Below, in pieces: positions 40,138 to 48,926 of a stretch of 64,000 nt of DNA. A program made the position numbers and the translations under genes. The DNA is from Pseudomonas bijieensis. GTDB lineage: Bacteria > Pseudomonadota > Gammaproteobacteria > Pseudomonadales > Pseudomonadaceae. Below the pieces are notes generated by a model, which saw nothing but the letters and a program-made list of their open reading frames with translations, searched no databases and was not told the DNA's origin. The stretch is taken from contig NZ_CP048810.1 of assembly GCF_013347965.1 (NCBI RefSeq), positions 2,170,001-2,234,000 on the forward strand, given 5' to 3'. Within the stretch, counting starts at the first letter, position 1. Each line of letters starts with the position of its first letter.

Positions 40138-42108
40138 ATGCCCACCTTCAGCAAGATCCTCATCGCCAACCGCGGCGAAATCGCCTGCCGGATCCAGCGC
40201 ACTGCCCAGGCCCTGGGTTATCGCACGGTGGCGGTATTCAGCGAAGCCGACGCCGACGCGCTGCACGTGCGCATGGCCGATGAAGCCGTGCTGATCGGCC
40301 CGGCTCCGGTGCAGCAATCCTACCTCGACCCTTCGGCCATTCTCGATGCAGCCCGGCGCTGCGGTGCCGATGCGATCCATCCCGGCTATGGCTTGCTCTC
40401 GGAAAATGCCGGCTTCGCCAAGGCCTGCGCCGAGGCAGGTCTCGTGTTCATCGGCCCCAGCCCCGAGGCCATCGACCTGATGGGCAGCAAACGTCGCTCG
40501 AAAATCGCCATGATCGAAGCCGGCGTTCCCTGTATCACCGGCTACCAGGGCGCCGCCCGGGACGATGACACGCTGCAGCGCGAAGCCGGGCGCATCGGCT
40601 ACCCGTTGATGATCAAGGCCAGCGCCGGTGGCGGAGGCCGAGGGATGCGCCTGGTCCAGCGCGCCGAGGATCTGCTGGAGCAGTTACGCAGCGCGCGCTC
40701 GGAGGCCTTGCACGGCTTCGGCAACGACGAGTTGATCCTCGAACAGGCCTTGCTCGATCCGCGTCATGTGGAGGTACAGATTTTCGGCGACCACCACGGC
40801 CAACTGATCCACCTGGGCGAACGCGACTGCTCGATCCAGCGTCGCCACCAGAAAATCATCGAGGAAGCGCCCTGCCCGGTCATGACCGCCGAACTGCGAC
40901 AGGCCATGGGCGACGCGGCGCTCAAGGCGGGGCGCGCGGTGAGTTACGTCGGTGCCGGCACCGTGGAGTTCCTGCTCGCTGGGGACGGCCGGTTTTACTT
41001 CCTGGAGATGAACACGCGCCTGCAGGTCGAACACCCGGTCACCGAGCTGATCACCGGCCTGGATCTGGTGGCCTGGCAATTGGACGTCGCCGCCGGCAGG
41101 CCCCTGCCCCTGCGCCAGGACCAGGTGACGCTCAGCGGCCATGCCATGCAAGTGCGGCTGTACGCCGAAGACCCGGCGGCGGATTTCCTGCCCCAGACCG
41201 GTCGACTGATCGGCTGGGAGCCGCCCATGCGGGACGGCGTGCGAGTCGACCATGGCCTGTTGGAGGGCCAGGCCATCACCCCGTTCTACGATTCGATGCT
41301 GGGCAAACTCATCGTTCACGGCGCCACACGCGAGGAGGCCCGGCGCAAATTGTTGCGAACGGTGGAAGATTGCGTATTGCTTGGCGTCCAGAGCAACCAG
41401 CGATTGCTCGCCGCGTTGCTGGCACATCCGCAGTTCATCGACGGCGACTTCAGCACCGGCTTCATCGGGCAGCACTTGGCCAATCATCCGGCGCTCCTGC
41501 CTCTTGAGCCCTCGGCCGAACAGCTCGCCATCGCCGCGGCGGCGTTTTATCAAGCCTCACAGGCACGCTATGCCCCTGGCCTGGGCGGATGGCACAACAA
41601 CATCGGCGCGGAGCTGCACTACCGGATCGGCGCTGGGGAGCACGACTGGGTGCTGAGCCTGGTGGCCGAAACCGGCGGGACGCTCAGCATCCGCAGTGCA
41701 GGGCGCTTGATCGAACTGAAACTGCTCGACGTTGACCTCCATGGCGCAACGCTGGTCATCGACGGGATTCGCCGCCGGCATGGGTGGCGCCTCGATGGCC
41801 ACGATCTTTGGCTGTCTACCCGCCCCGGTGGCCTGCACTTGCAAGACCGGACCCACGCCCCCATCGCCGCCAAGGCCAGTGCCAGCGACGGGACACTCGA
41901 GGCGCCAATGGACGGCGCCATCGTCGAGCTGCTGGTCAGTGAAGGCAGCACGGTGCGCCAAGGCCAACTGCTGATAGTGCTTGAGGCGATGAAAATGGAG
42001 CACCCGCTCAAGGCCGGCATCGACGGCGTGGTCAGGCAATTGCAGGTCATGCGGGGTGATCAGGTGAAAAACCGTCAGGTTTTGTTGCGTGTCGAAACAG
42101 GCCACTAG
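40138..42108 (+). CDS. atuF: Geranyl-CoA carboxylase alpha subunit (biotin carboxylase and biotin carrier)
   Basis: A 656-residue protein. The biotin carboxylase part (about 1-450) has KILIANRGEIACRI, the ATP-grasp glycine loop KASAGGGGRGMRLV and the catalytic FLEMNTRLQVEHPVTE. A BT-like middle region follows, and the C-terminal biotinyl domain (about 580-655) carries LEAMKMEHPL with the biotinyl lysine at 619. It provides carboxybiotin to the AtuC carboxyltransferase. The ATG at 40138 has AGGAG upstream. It is the last gene of this reduced atu operon; atuG and atuH are not found after it. Confidence 0.92.
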   Translation: MPTFSKILIANRGEIACRIQRTAQALGYRTVAVFSEADADALHVRMADEAVLIGPAPVQQSYLDPSAILDAARRCGADAIHPGYGLLSENAGFAKACAEAGLVFIGPSPEAIDLMGSKRRSKIAMIEAGVPCITGYQGAARDDDTLQREAGRIGYPLMIKASAGGGGRGMRLVQRAEDLLEQLRSARSEALHGFGNDELILEQALLDPRHVEVQIFGDHHGQLIHLGERDCSIQRRHQKIIEEAPCPVMTAELRQAMGDAALKAGRAVSYVGAGTVEFLLAGDGRFYFLEMNTRLQVEHPVTELITGLDLVAWQLDVAAGRPLPLRQDQVTLSGHAMQVRLYAEDPAADFLPQTGRLIGWEPPMRDGVRVDHGLLEGQAITPFYDSMLGKLIVHGATREEARRKLLRTVEDCVLLGVQSNQRLLAALLAHPQFIDGDFSTGFIGQHLANHPALLPLEPSAEQLAIAAAAFYQASQARYAPGLGGWHNNIGAELHYRIGAGEHDWVLSLVAETGGTLSIRSAGRLIELKLLDVDLHGATLVIDGIRRRHGWRLDGHDLWLSTRPGGLHLQDRTHAPIAAKASASDGTLEAPMDGAIVELLVSEGSTVRQGQLLIVLEAMKMEHPLKAGIDGVVRQLQVMRGDQVKNRQVLLRVETGH

Positions 42109-42170
42109 TCGGATGCCAAGGGTTTGACTACGCTCAAACCCATCAGCACGCCGACACCGGGAACCCTGCG

Positions 42171-42713
42171 ATGCCTCACTGGCTGGTGATTGATCTGGAG
42201 GCCACCACCGATGAAGGTGGCTGGCCGGTAACCGAAATGGAAATTATCGAAATCGGCGCCACGCTGGTGAATCGTGACGGCCGCGAGGTGGATCATTTCC
42301 AGCGCTTCGTGCGGCCCTTGAGACGACCGCTGCTGACGCCTTTCTGTCGCGAACTGACCCACATCACCCAGGTCAATATCGACGGTGCCGCGCCCTTGAC
42401 CGAGGTCTGGCCGGCATTCGAGCGCTGGCTGGCGCCGTATCACCCGAATCTGGAAAGCTGGGTCAGTTGGGGCGATTACGACCGCAAGCAACTGCTTCAG
42501 GAATGGCAGCACCAGCAATTGCACAGTGTCCTCGGCCAGGTACCGCACATGAACCTCAAGCAACGCTTCGCCAAGGCCCGTCGGCTGGAACGACCACTGG
42601 GGCTCAACGGCGCGTTGCAACTGGCTGGCCTGCAGTTCTGCGGTCAACAGCACCGTGCGCTGGAAGATGCCCGCAATACCGCACGGTTATTGCCCCTGGT
42701 ACTTCCCGGTTGA
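42171..42713 (+). CDS. DEDDh 3'-5' exonuclease
   Basis: A 180-residue exonuclease of the RNase T / DNA polymerase III epsilon superfamily. The three Exo motifs are visible: VIDLEAT (Asp and Glu, metal ligands), WGDYDRKQLL (Asp) and HRALEDARNTARL (catalytic His and Asp). The spacing and the segment EIIEIGATLV resemble the ERI-1/3'hExo-like group, so an RNA substrate is possible. It stands alone between atuF and ppnP, on the same strand as both. The cellular role is unknown. Confidence 0.88.
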   Translation: MPHWLVIDLEATTDEGGWPVTEMEIIEIGATLVNRDGREVDHFQRFVRPLRRPLLTPFCRELTHITQVNIDGAAPLTEVWPAFERWLAPYHPNLESWVSWGDYDRKQLLQEWQHQQLHSVLGQVPHMNLKQRFAKARRLERPLGLNGALQLAGLQFCGQQHRALEDARNTARLLPLVLPG

Positions 42714-42805
42714 GCGGCAACCACCTACCGGCCGACAGATGACGAATGTTGAAGCCTTGTGCATACTGGCCAGCCTTTTTCAGCCCCTTTTTCGAGGAAT
42801 CGCCC

Positions 42806-43090
42806 ATGTTCAAAGTCAACGAGTACTTCGACGGCACCGTCAAGTCGATCGCTTTTGGCACTGCCGAAGGCCCTGCGACCATCGGCGTCATGGCACCGGG
42901 CGAATATGAGTTCGGCACGGCCCAACGTGAAATCATGCACGTCGTCTCTGGCGCCCTGACCGTGAAGCTGCCTGACAGCACCGACTGGGAAACCTATGAG
43001 GCCGGCAGCCAGTTCAATGTGCCGGCCAACAGCAAGTTCCAGCTCAAAGTGGCCGTCGATACCGCCTACCTGTGTGAATACCGCGGCTGA
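42806..43090 (+). CDS. ppnP: Pyrimidine/purine nucleoside phosphorylase PpnP
   Basis: A 94-residue single-domain cupin (DUF1255, YaiE). It contains [25 protein letters not shown], the cupin segment [13 protein letters not shown] and [16 protein letters not shown]. The E. coli enzyme cleaves many purine and pyrimidine nucleosides with phosphate. The ATG at 42806 fits the family start ([10 protein letters not shown]), with CGAGGA about nine bases upstream. A strong hairpin terminator follows at 43164-43198. Confidence 0.93.
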   Translation: MFKVNEYFDGTVKSIAFGTAEGPATIGVMAPGEYEFGTAQREIMHVVSGALTVKLPDSTDWETYEAGSQFNVPANSKFQLKVAVDTAYLCEYRG

Positions 43091-43108
43091 TTCGGCAGAT
43101 AACCCTGC

Positions 43109-43132
43109 GGCGAGGGGATTTATCCCCTCGCC
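43109..43132. repeat. Compact type A palindromic repeat
   Basis: A single hairpin GGCGAGGGGA-N4-TCCCCTCGCC just after ppnP. It has the same core as the copy inside the atu operon but lacks the long spacer. Confidence 0.75.
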
Positions 43133-43163
43133 ACAAAAGCCCTGGCATGGCATCGGGGTAATG

Positions 43164-43198
43164 AAAAATGCCCGTGTCCAACGACACGGGCATTTTTG
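43164..43198. terminator. Bidirectional rho-independent terminator
   Basis: The stem AATGCCCGTGTC / GACACGGGCATT with a four-to-five-base loop is flanked by an A run before and a T run after. It is placed between the convergent ppnP and MOSC genes and can work for both strands. Confidence 0.9.
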
Positions 43199-43211
43199 TT
43201 CACGGATTTTT

Positions 43212-44021
43212 TTATTCGAGCACTTCAACCGGCATGCCGACTTCAAGCCGACCGTCGCTGTCGTTGACCAGGTTCTGGCCGAACATCGCACCGTCCGGGG
43301 TCGAACGGTATCGCTGCAACGTGGCAAAGGGTTCGCGATTCGGATCGCGCTCGCCGGTCTGCGGATCGACCGTGGTCATGATGCAACGCGAACATGGCTT
43401 GACCAGGCGGAATTCCACCTCGCCGATACGAATACGCTTCCAGCCGTCCTCGGCAAACGCCTCGCTGCCCTCGACCACCAGGTTGGGACGAAAGCGCAAC
43501 ATTTCCAGCGGGCGACCGACCCGGCTCGACAGGTCCTGCAAGGACGCCTGACCAATCAGCAGCAGCGGGAAACCATCGGCAAAGGCGACCTTGTCGTCAT
43601 CCTTGCCATAACCGGCTGCCGTGGTGCGCGCCAGTTCCACAGGCACGTGCACCAACCGGGTAGGATTGCCGATGAACTCGCTGACCCAGGCCGCAGCCTC
43701 GTCACCGGCATCCGGCACACGCAAAGTGTCACGCCAGATGATCACCCCGCGCCGCTGCTCCTCCAGGACCGGCGGCAGCGGCACATCGATGGCCTCATGG
43801 CCCGGCGCACTGAGCGTCAGGCCGCCGGCCTCGTTCCACAGGGCCGAAAGCTGGCTCATCTTCGCCACGGCGCGTTGGGTCAGGAAACGACCGGTGCCCT
43901 CATCCACCAGCATCCAGCGCCGGTCACCGTCCAGCCCGAGCTTGTCCAGGCCAATCCCTTGCAAGGGCTGGCCCTTGCCGGACTTCAACGGATACCGATA
44001 CAGCGCGCTCAGCCGCAACAT
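43212..44021 (-). CDS. MOSC-domain protein (YcbX-like)
   Basis: A 269-residue protein with an N-terminal MOSC beta-barrel (LSALYRYPLKSGKGQPL, GDRRWMLVDE) and a C-terminal MOSC domain with the conserved cysteine in RLVKPCSRCIMTTVDPQTG. Proteins of this type bind molybdenum cofactor or deliver sulfur; E. coli YcbX reduces N-hydroxylated compounds. No ferredoxin domain is attached here, unlike YcbX itself. The ATG at 44021 has AGGGAA upstream. It is downstream of cheV on the same strand, without obvious functional link. Confidence 0.87.
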   Translation of the reverse strand: MLRLSALYRYPLKSGKGQPLQGIGLDKLGLDGDRRWMLVDEGTGRFLTQRAVAKMSQLSALWNEAGGLTLSAPGHEAIDVPLPPVLEEQRRGVIIWRDTLRVPDAGDEAAAWVSEFIGNPTRLVHVPVELARTTAAGYGKDDDKVAFADGFPLLLIGQASLQDLSSRVGRPLEMLRFRPNLVVEGSEAFAEDGWKRIRIGEVEFRLVKPCSRCIMTTVDPQTGERDPNREPFATLQRYRSTPDGAMFGQNLVNDSDGRLEVGMPVEVLE

Positions 44022-44092
44022 GGTCAACTTCCCTGGTGGCGAAAAAATGCCACCTTATACGAGCCGGCCATTGAAGCAAACCACCATCAGCT

Positions 44093-45016
44093 TCAGTCGA
44101 GCATCAGCCGCTGACGCACCACATCGACCAGCTTGTCCGGCTGGAATTTGGAGAGGAAATTGTCGCAACCGACCTTCTTGACCATCGAATCGTTGAAGCT
44201 GCCGGACAGCGAGGTGTGCAGTACCACATAGAGCCCACGCAAGCGCGGATCGTTGCGGATTTCGGTGGTCAGGCGGTAGCCGTCCATTTCCGGCATTTCC
44301 GCATCGGTGAAGATCATCAGCAATTTATCGGTCATCACCTCGCCACTATCGGCCCAGGCCTTGAGCATGTTCAGCGCTTTCAGGCCGTCGCTGGCGATGT
44401 GCATTTTCACGCCCAGCTGACCCAAGGTATCGCGCAGTTGTGAGAGCGCGACGTTGGAGTCATCCACCAGCAACACTTCGCGGCCACGAGCGCGCTCCAG
44501 CACCGGGTCTTCGAGTTTGTCCCGGGAGACCTTGGCGTTGTATGGCACGATTTCGGCCAGGACTTTTTCCACGTCGATGATTTCCACCAACTGATCGTCC
44601 ACCTTGCTGATGGCCGTCAGGTAATGCTCGCGACCAGCGCTGGTCGGCGGTGGCAGGATGGCTTCCCAGTTCATGTTGACGATGCGGTCGACTCCACCCA
44701 CCAGGAATGCCTGAACCGAGCGGTTGTATTCGGTCACGATAATCGTGCTGTTCGGACCCGGCACCAGCGGACGCATGCCAATGGCCTGGGACAGGTCGAT
44801 CACAGGCAACGTCTGGCCCCGTAGATTGACCACACCGCACACGAACGGGTGACGCTGCGGCATGAGGGTCAGCTTGGGCAGTTGCAGGACTTCCTGGACC
44901 TTGAACACGTTAATGGCGAACAACTGTCGACCCGCGAGGCGGAACATGAGAATTTCCAGGCGATTCTCACCCACCAGTTGGGTTCGCTGATCTACTGTGT
45001 CGAGAATGCCGGCCAT
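44093..45016 (-). CDS. cheV: Chemotaxis coupling protein CheV
   Basis: A 307-residue CheW-receiver fusion. The CheW domain (about 10-165) shows LEILMFRLAGRQLFAINVFKVQEV and VVNLRGQTLPVIDLSQAIG. The receiver domain (about 180-305) has VLLVDDSNVALSQL, a phospho-acceptor Asp in MIFTDAEMPEMDGY and a conserved Lys near the end. CheV couples chemoreceptors to CheA and its receiver can be phosphorylated. The ATG at 45016 has GGAG ten bases upstream; an upstream open extension is unsupported. The divergent gene at 45498 encodes an HPt-like helical protein. Confidence 0.94.
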   Translation of the reverse strand: MAGILDTVDQRTQLVGENRLEILMFRLAGRQLFAINVFKVQEVLQLPKLTLMPQRHPFVCGVVNLRGQTLPVIDLSQAIGMRPLVPGPNSTIIVTEYNRSVQAFLVGGVDRIVNMNWEAILPPPTSAGREHYLTAISKVDDQLVEIIDVEKVLAEIVPYNAKVSRDKLEDPVLERARGREVLLVDDSNVALSQLRDTLGQLGVKMHIASDGLKALNMLKAWADSGEVMTDKLLMIFTDAEMPEMDGYRLTTEIRNDPRLRGLYVVLHTSLSGSFNDSMVKKVGCDNFLSKFQPDKLVDVVRQRLMLD

Positions 45017-45497
45017 CGATGACTCCTGGGCTTGTTCGGTTGAATCCAATAAAAGAGATATCGGCTGCACGAACCGAATCTTGACCCCGGATAAAATACG
45101 AGCGAGGGGCATTGATGTCACATTAACATCATGCTTTACTGGCTTCATGATTTTCACCTGCAATTTCCCCTGCCGCGCGACCCTGGTTCGCGTGCAAAGT
45201 TCCCTTGTCTAAGGGATTCCCCTAGGCACAATCAGGTCCAACCTGATATTCCCGTTATCCAATAGCCATTAATGTGACGCCATTCTCATTGCTGAACGGA
45301 GTCAGGCTTTTGTGCGCGACCACAGGACATCGGACCTGCAGCCTCTCGGCCGATCCCGCCCGTGCAATCGTTAGCGAATTTGCCTTCGCTGAACGGCCCG
45401 GGCATGTCGCCGTGCGTCCGTTCGCGGTCGTCCTTGAGATCCAGCCGTTCGCCATACGCGGTTTTCTTTCGCCTGACATGATGTTGTGGAGATAAGC
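45017..45497. other. Divergent intergenic region between cheV and the HPt-like gene
   Basis: About 480 bases without a supported gene. It should hold promoters for both flanking genes; I see no strong sigma-54, sigma-28, Fur or LexA site. A 73-codon frame at 45274-45495 has atypical composition and no family resemblance. Confidence 0.5.
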
Positions 45498-45968
45498 ATG
45501 CCGAACGATCGTAGAAACTGGAGTCAGCGTCTTCCCGAGCTTCTGATCGAGGCCGAGACGCTGTTGGCCAAGTCGGAGGAATGCCTGAGCCATCTGCAAT
45601 TGATCAACAACGACAAGGATGCCATCGATTGCATGCTCAGCACCTTGCTGAAACTCTCGAACAAGGCCAATGCCCTGGCGCTGGAAGCCGTTTCGGAGTT
45701 TTCGCTGCACATCCATGGCTTGCTCAGCCACGCGCAGAACCACATGCAGTTGCATGACCAGGCCCTGGATGCCCTGAAGGATTGCCTCACCCTGATGGCC
45801 TGGCAATTGGAACTGGTCGATCACACCACCGGCCAGCTGAGCCTGGACAGCAGCGAACAGATCTCGTTGATCGAAGCATTTGCCTTCCAGGTAGGCCAGA
45901 GTCCTGGCCAGGCATTGGCAGCGTCACGTCCGCTGGCGTTGGTACCCTACTCCCAGAAACAAGCCTGA
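45498..45968 (+). CDS. Conserved hypothetical helical protein, HPt-like
   Basis: A 156-residue, almost entirely helical protein (MPNDRRNWSQRLPELLIEAETLLAKSEECL). Its layout recalls a histidine phosphotransfer domain of the CheA P1 type: an acidic first helix, then a helix where HPt domains carry H-S-x-K-G, here KLSNKANALALEAVSEFSLHIHGLLSHAQ, so the phospho-accepting histidine is replaced. GAGAT lies upstream of the ATG at 45498. It is divergent from cheV, which suggests a chemotaxis or signalling role, but this is inference. It could also be an unrelated four-helix bundle. Confidence 0.7.
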   Translation: MPNDRRNWSQRLPELLIEAETLLAKSEECLSHLQLINNDKDAIDCMLSTLLKLSNKANALALEAVSEFSLHIHGLLSHAQNHMQLHDQALDALKDCLTLMAWQLELVDHTTGQLSLDSSEQISLIEAFAFQVGQSPGQALAASRPLALVPYSQKQA

Positions 45969-46201
45969 TACGATGATGCCGGCTCAATGCGGAGTGCCTG
46001 GTCCATAGCGCTTTCGTCGCGCCATGCCGAACGCGACCAACGAAATGTGAAGTGGTACTATCTCCCGCGTCAGCCACTTCAAGACAGCGCCGTAAAAGCC
46101 GCCAACCGAAGCAGCCCTCGACCTGAAACGTTTACCCGACCCGGCCTGTCAGATGCGCTGACCGGCCAGCCCGCAGCGAACATTCATTGGCTCCATCCGC
46201 T

Positions 46202-47095
46202 ATGCACGCCAGCCTCAAGTCATTTATCACCTGGCCTCCCTCCCGAGAAAACGCCCGTCGCTTCACATTATTATTGTGCATCTGCTCGACCCTCGGCTGC
46301 CTGTTGACCTACCTGTACGCCCATACGGTGCCGTTGAGCTTGCTGGCATTGAATGTCGCGGCAATGACCTGTGTCTGGATCCACCATCGATTGTCGCGCA
46401 AATCCATCAAGTTCCAGCCGCAGGAACTGGCCGAGCGGTTGCTCGAGGTCCAGGAAAACGAGCGTCATCGGCTCAGCCGCGAACTGCACGACGACATTGG
46501 CCAGTTGCTGACTGCGGCGAAACTGCAAGGCGAATGGCTCAAGCGCCGGATGCCGGAAGAATTGCAGGGCCAGTGCGCGCTCCTGTGCGAGACCCTGGAC
46601 GAAACCCTCAACAAGGTCCGCGATGTATCGGCGATCCTCAACCCCAGGGAACTGGCCAGCCTCGGGCTTGAAGCCAGCCTGCGGGCGCATTTGCTCAAGA
46701 CCCTGGCCAATGCCCCGGTAAAATGGAGCCTCGATTGCCAACAGCGCATGACAGGCATCCCCGAGGAGATGTCGGTCGCGGTGTTCCGGATCACCCAGGA
46801 GGCGGTCACCAACATCTTGCGCCATGCCCGGGCGACGAATCTGCTGGTACGCTTGCAACGCCTGCCCGACGGCCTGACCCTGCTGATCAGCGACGACGGC
46901 CAGGGGTTTGTCCCGGCCACCCACCCCGCTCGTGAAGGTCAACGGGGCATGGCCGGCATGTCGGAACGGGTCGAACAATTGGGCGGTACCCTCAAGATCA
47001 TCAGCGAAGCCGGCAAAGGCACGCACATCGAAGCACGCTTTCCCTGGGCGCCGCGTGCCCTGGAGCGAGCCAGTAAGAATAAGGTTCTCCTTTGA
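46202..47095 (+). CDS. NarL-type sensor histidine kinase
   Basis: A 297-residue kinase with two N-terminal membrane helices (about 20-55) and almost no periplasmic domain. A HisKA_3 dimerisation domain has the phospho-His in RHRLSRELHDDIGQLLTAAKLQ (near 95), and a HATPase domain has FRITQEAVTNILRHARA, SDDGQGF and GMAGMSERVEQLGG. It overlaps the response-regulator gene by four bases, so the two form a pair. With no large sensor domain it may sense a membrane signal or a partner protein. An upstream ATG at 46187 is an alternative start. Confidence 0.88.
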   Translation: MHASLKSFITWPPSRENARRFTLLLCICSTLGCLLTYLYAHTVPLSLLALNVAAMTCVWIHHRLSRKSIKFQPQELAERLLEVQENERHRLSRELHDDIGQLLTAAKLQGEWLKRRMPEELQGQCALLCETLDETLNKVRDVSAILNPRELASLGLEASLRAHLLKTLANAPVKWSLDCQQRMTGIPEEMSVAVFRITQEAVTNILRHARATNLLVRLQRLPDGLTLLISDDGQGFVPATHPAREGQRGMAGMSERVEQLGGTLKIISEAGKGTHIEARFPWAPRALERASKNKVLL

Positions 47096-47751
47096 TTTGT
47101 AATTTGCTTCTGGTAGATGACCACTCCCTGATCAGGGCTGGCGTACGTGCGCTGGTCACGGACATCCCGGGCTATGCCGTCATCGGCGAAGCCAATGACG
47201 GCACGCAATTGGTGGAATTGGTAGAACGGCTGAACCCCGACATCGTGCTGCTGGACATTTCCATGAAGGACACCAGCGGCCTGGATGCCTTGCAACAGCT
47301 CAAGCGGGTGCGCCCCCATAGCAAGGTGCTGATCCTGTCCATGCATACGGATCCAGCACTGATCATGCAGGCGCTGGAATCCGGAGCCCATGGCTACCTG
47401 CTCAAGGACACCAGCGCCAATGAGCTCAAACACGCCCTGGAGGCGCTGCGCAACAACGAACGCTACCTGAGCCCGGCCATCGCCCATACCGTGATCAACC
47501 AGGCACTGATCCGCGTCCAGAAGCAGCAGCCGGACCCTGCCCAGGCCCATAACCTGACCGCACGCCAACTGGAAATATTGCGGCTGATCGTGCGCGGCAA
47601 GTCCACCCGGGAAATTGCCAACGGCCTGAACCTGAGCATCAAGACCGTCGAAACCCACCGGGCGCAAATCATGAAGCGCCTGCAGATCCACGACGTGGCC
47701 GGACTTGTGCTGTTCGCCGTGCGCGAAAAAATCATCAGCCTGGACGATTGA
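47092..47751 (+). CDS. NarL/FixJ-type response regulator
   Basis: A 219-residue regulator with a receiver domain (VDDHS, phospho-Asp in DIVLLDISMKDTSG near 55, KD-containing LLKDTSAN) and a C-terminal LuxR-type helix-turn-helix (LTARQLEILRLIVRGKSTREIANGLNLSIKTVETHRAQIMKRL). The start is a TTG at 47092 (ICNLLLVDDHS) that overlaps the kinase stop, with AAGG about eight bases upstream. The 3' end overlaps the convergent YegS-like gene by 17 bases. Targets are unknown. Confidence 0.9.
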   Translation: MICNLLLVDDHSLIRAGVRALVTDIPGYAVIGEANDGTQLVELVERLNPDIVLLDISMKDTSGLDALQQLKRVRPHSKVLILSMHTDPALIMQALESGAHGYLLKDTSANELKHALEALRNNERYLSPAIAHTVINQALIRVQKQQPDPAQAHNLTARQLEILRLIVRGKSTREIANGLNLSIKTVETHRAQIMKRLQIHDVAGLVLFAVREKIISLDD

Positions 47752-48652
47752 GCGCCGCCGCAGCGCCCAACAGCGGCGAATCGGACGGCAAGTGCACGCG
47801 CAGTGCCTTCGGGCGGACAGTGAAACGCAGGGTGTCCACCTGCAACGGCTCACCATCGAGATTGATATCCAGGCCTTGGGCGACCTTGATCTCCACCCAT
47901 GGCAAGCGTGCGCGGACAAACATGTTATCGATGCCCAGGCCTCCCGCCAGCAAGTCCTTCAACGTACTGACCACTTCCTGAGGCGCCGGCAGGATGCTGA
48001 TGTCCAGCAACCCATCATCGGCCAAGGCCTGCGGGCACAGCACATGACCTCCCCCCGCCTGCCGGCCATTGCCGATACCCAGCGCGAGCAAATCGCCTCG
48101 CCAGTGAAAATCGGGACCCTGCAACTCGCCATAGGCGGCACTCAGCTCACTGAATCGCGATAGGCCGGTGAACAGGTAGGCCGCGCCCCCCAGAACTTTC
48201 TTGAGGTCCTCGGAGGTGTTCGCCGTCACCTGGCTGCCGAAACCACCGGTGGCCATGTTCAGGAAAATCCGGCCGCAGACTTCACCCACATCCACGGCCT
48301 GCGGCGCAACGTCGAGCAAATCCAGGGCCTGCGCAGGCTCCAACGGAACACCGGCGGCCCGGGCAAAATCGTTGGCAGTACCCAACGGCAGCAGTACCAG
48401 GCTGGCATCGCTCGACTTGAGGACGATCGCTTCGGCGATATCACGCAAGGTTCCATCACCGCCGCCGGCGATCAGTCGCGTGTAACCGGCCCGCAGCGCC
48501 TCATCGACGCATCGTTGGGCATCACCGGCCTCCCAGGTTAACCGTACCGCCAGGTCCCAGCCCTGCTCGCGCTTGAGCATCACGGCCGTGCGAACCTCTT
48601 CGTTGAGCGCTTGCTTGCCATGCAAAATCAACAGTGCCTTGCCTTTGCTCAT
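47735..48652 (-). CDS. YegS-like lipid kinase
   Basis: A 305-residue protein of the diacylglycerol kinase catalytic superfamily: KALLILHGKQ at the start, GGGDGTLRDIAEAI (nucleotide loop) and PLGTANDFARAAG, then GIGNGRQAGGGHVLCPQALADDGLLDI. E. coli YegS phosphorylates phosphatidylglycerol in vitro; the native lipid here is unknown. The ATG at 48652 has GGAG eight bases before it; a start five codons earlier is possible. It converges on, and overlaps, the response regulator gene. Confidence 0.9.
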   Translation of the reverse strand: MSKGKALLILHGKQALNEEVRTAVMLKREQGWDLAVRLTWEAGDAQRCVDEALRAGYTRLIAGGGDGTLRDIAEAIVLKSSDASLVLLPLGTANDFARAAGVPLEPAQALDLLDVAPQAVDVGEVCGRIFLNMATGGFGSQVTANTSEDLKKVLGGAAYLFTGLSRFSELSAAYGELQGPDFHWRGDLLALGIGNGRQAGGGHVLCPQALADDGLLDISILPAPQEVVSTLKDLLAGGLGIDNMFVRARLPWVEIKVAQGLDINLDGEPLQVDTLRFTVRPKALRVHLPSDSPLLGAAAALNRPG

Positions 48653-48926
48653 CGTTGTCTCCGTCATTGGAAGGTTCAGGAAATGGGACCGCTCATTTGA
48701 CCGAAAAAGTCTCGGTGCACCTCAATTTATTAAAAAGGGCAGGAGGTTTGCCCCAGGAGAGAACCCGTTGGGCCGCTCGCCTGATCGGTACGCCTTGATT
48801 CGAAGAGTTTTCTTACAAGACCTGGCGAATCAGCTCAATTGACCCTCTAGCGGTATTGAGACACCTTGGCCCTCTGTTTTGCTGGAACGCTAAAACCTCA
48901 TCACACAAGGAAGCACTTACCCATGG

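Noticed and set aside
42119..42141. Hairpin GGGTTTGA-N6-TCAAACCC after atuF
   Set aside because: No T run follows, so I did not call it a terminator.
45274..45495. A 73-codon frame before the HPt-like gene
   Set aside because: No ribosome site, no family resemblance and codon use unlike neighbouring genes.
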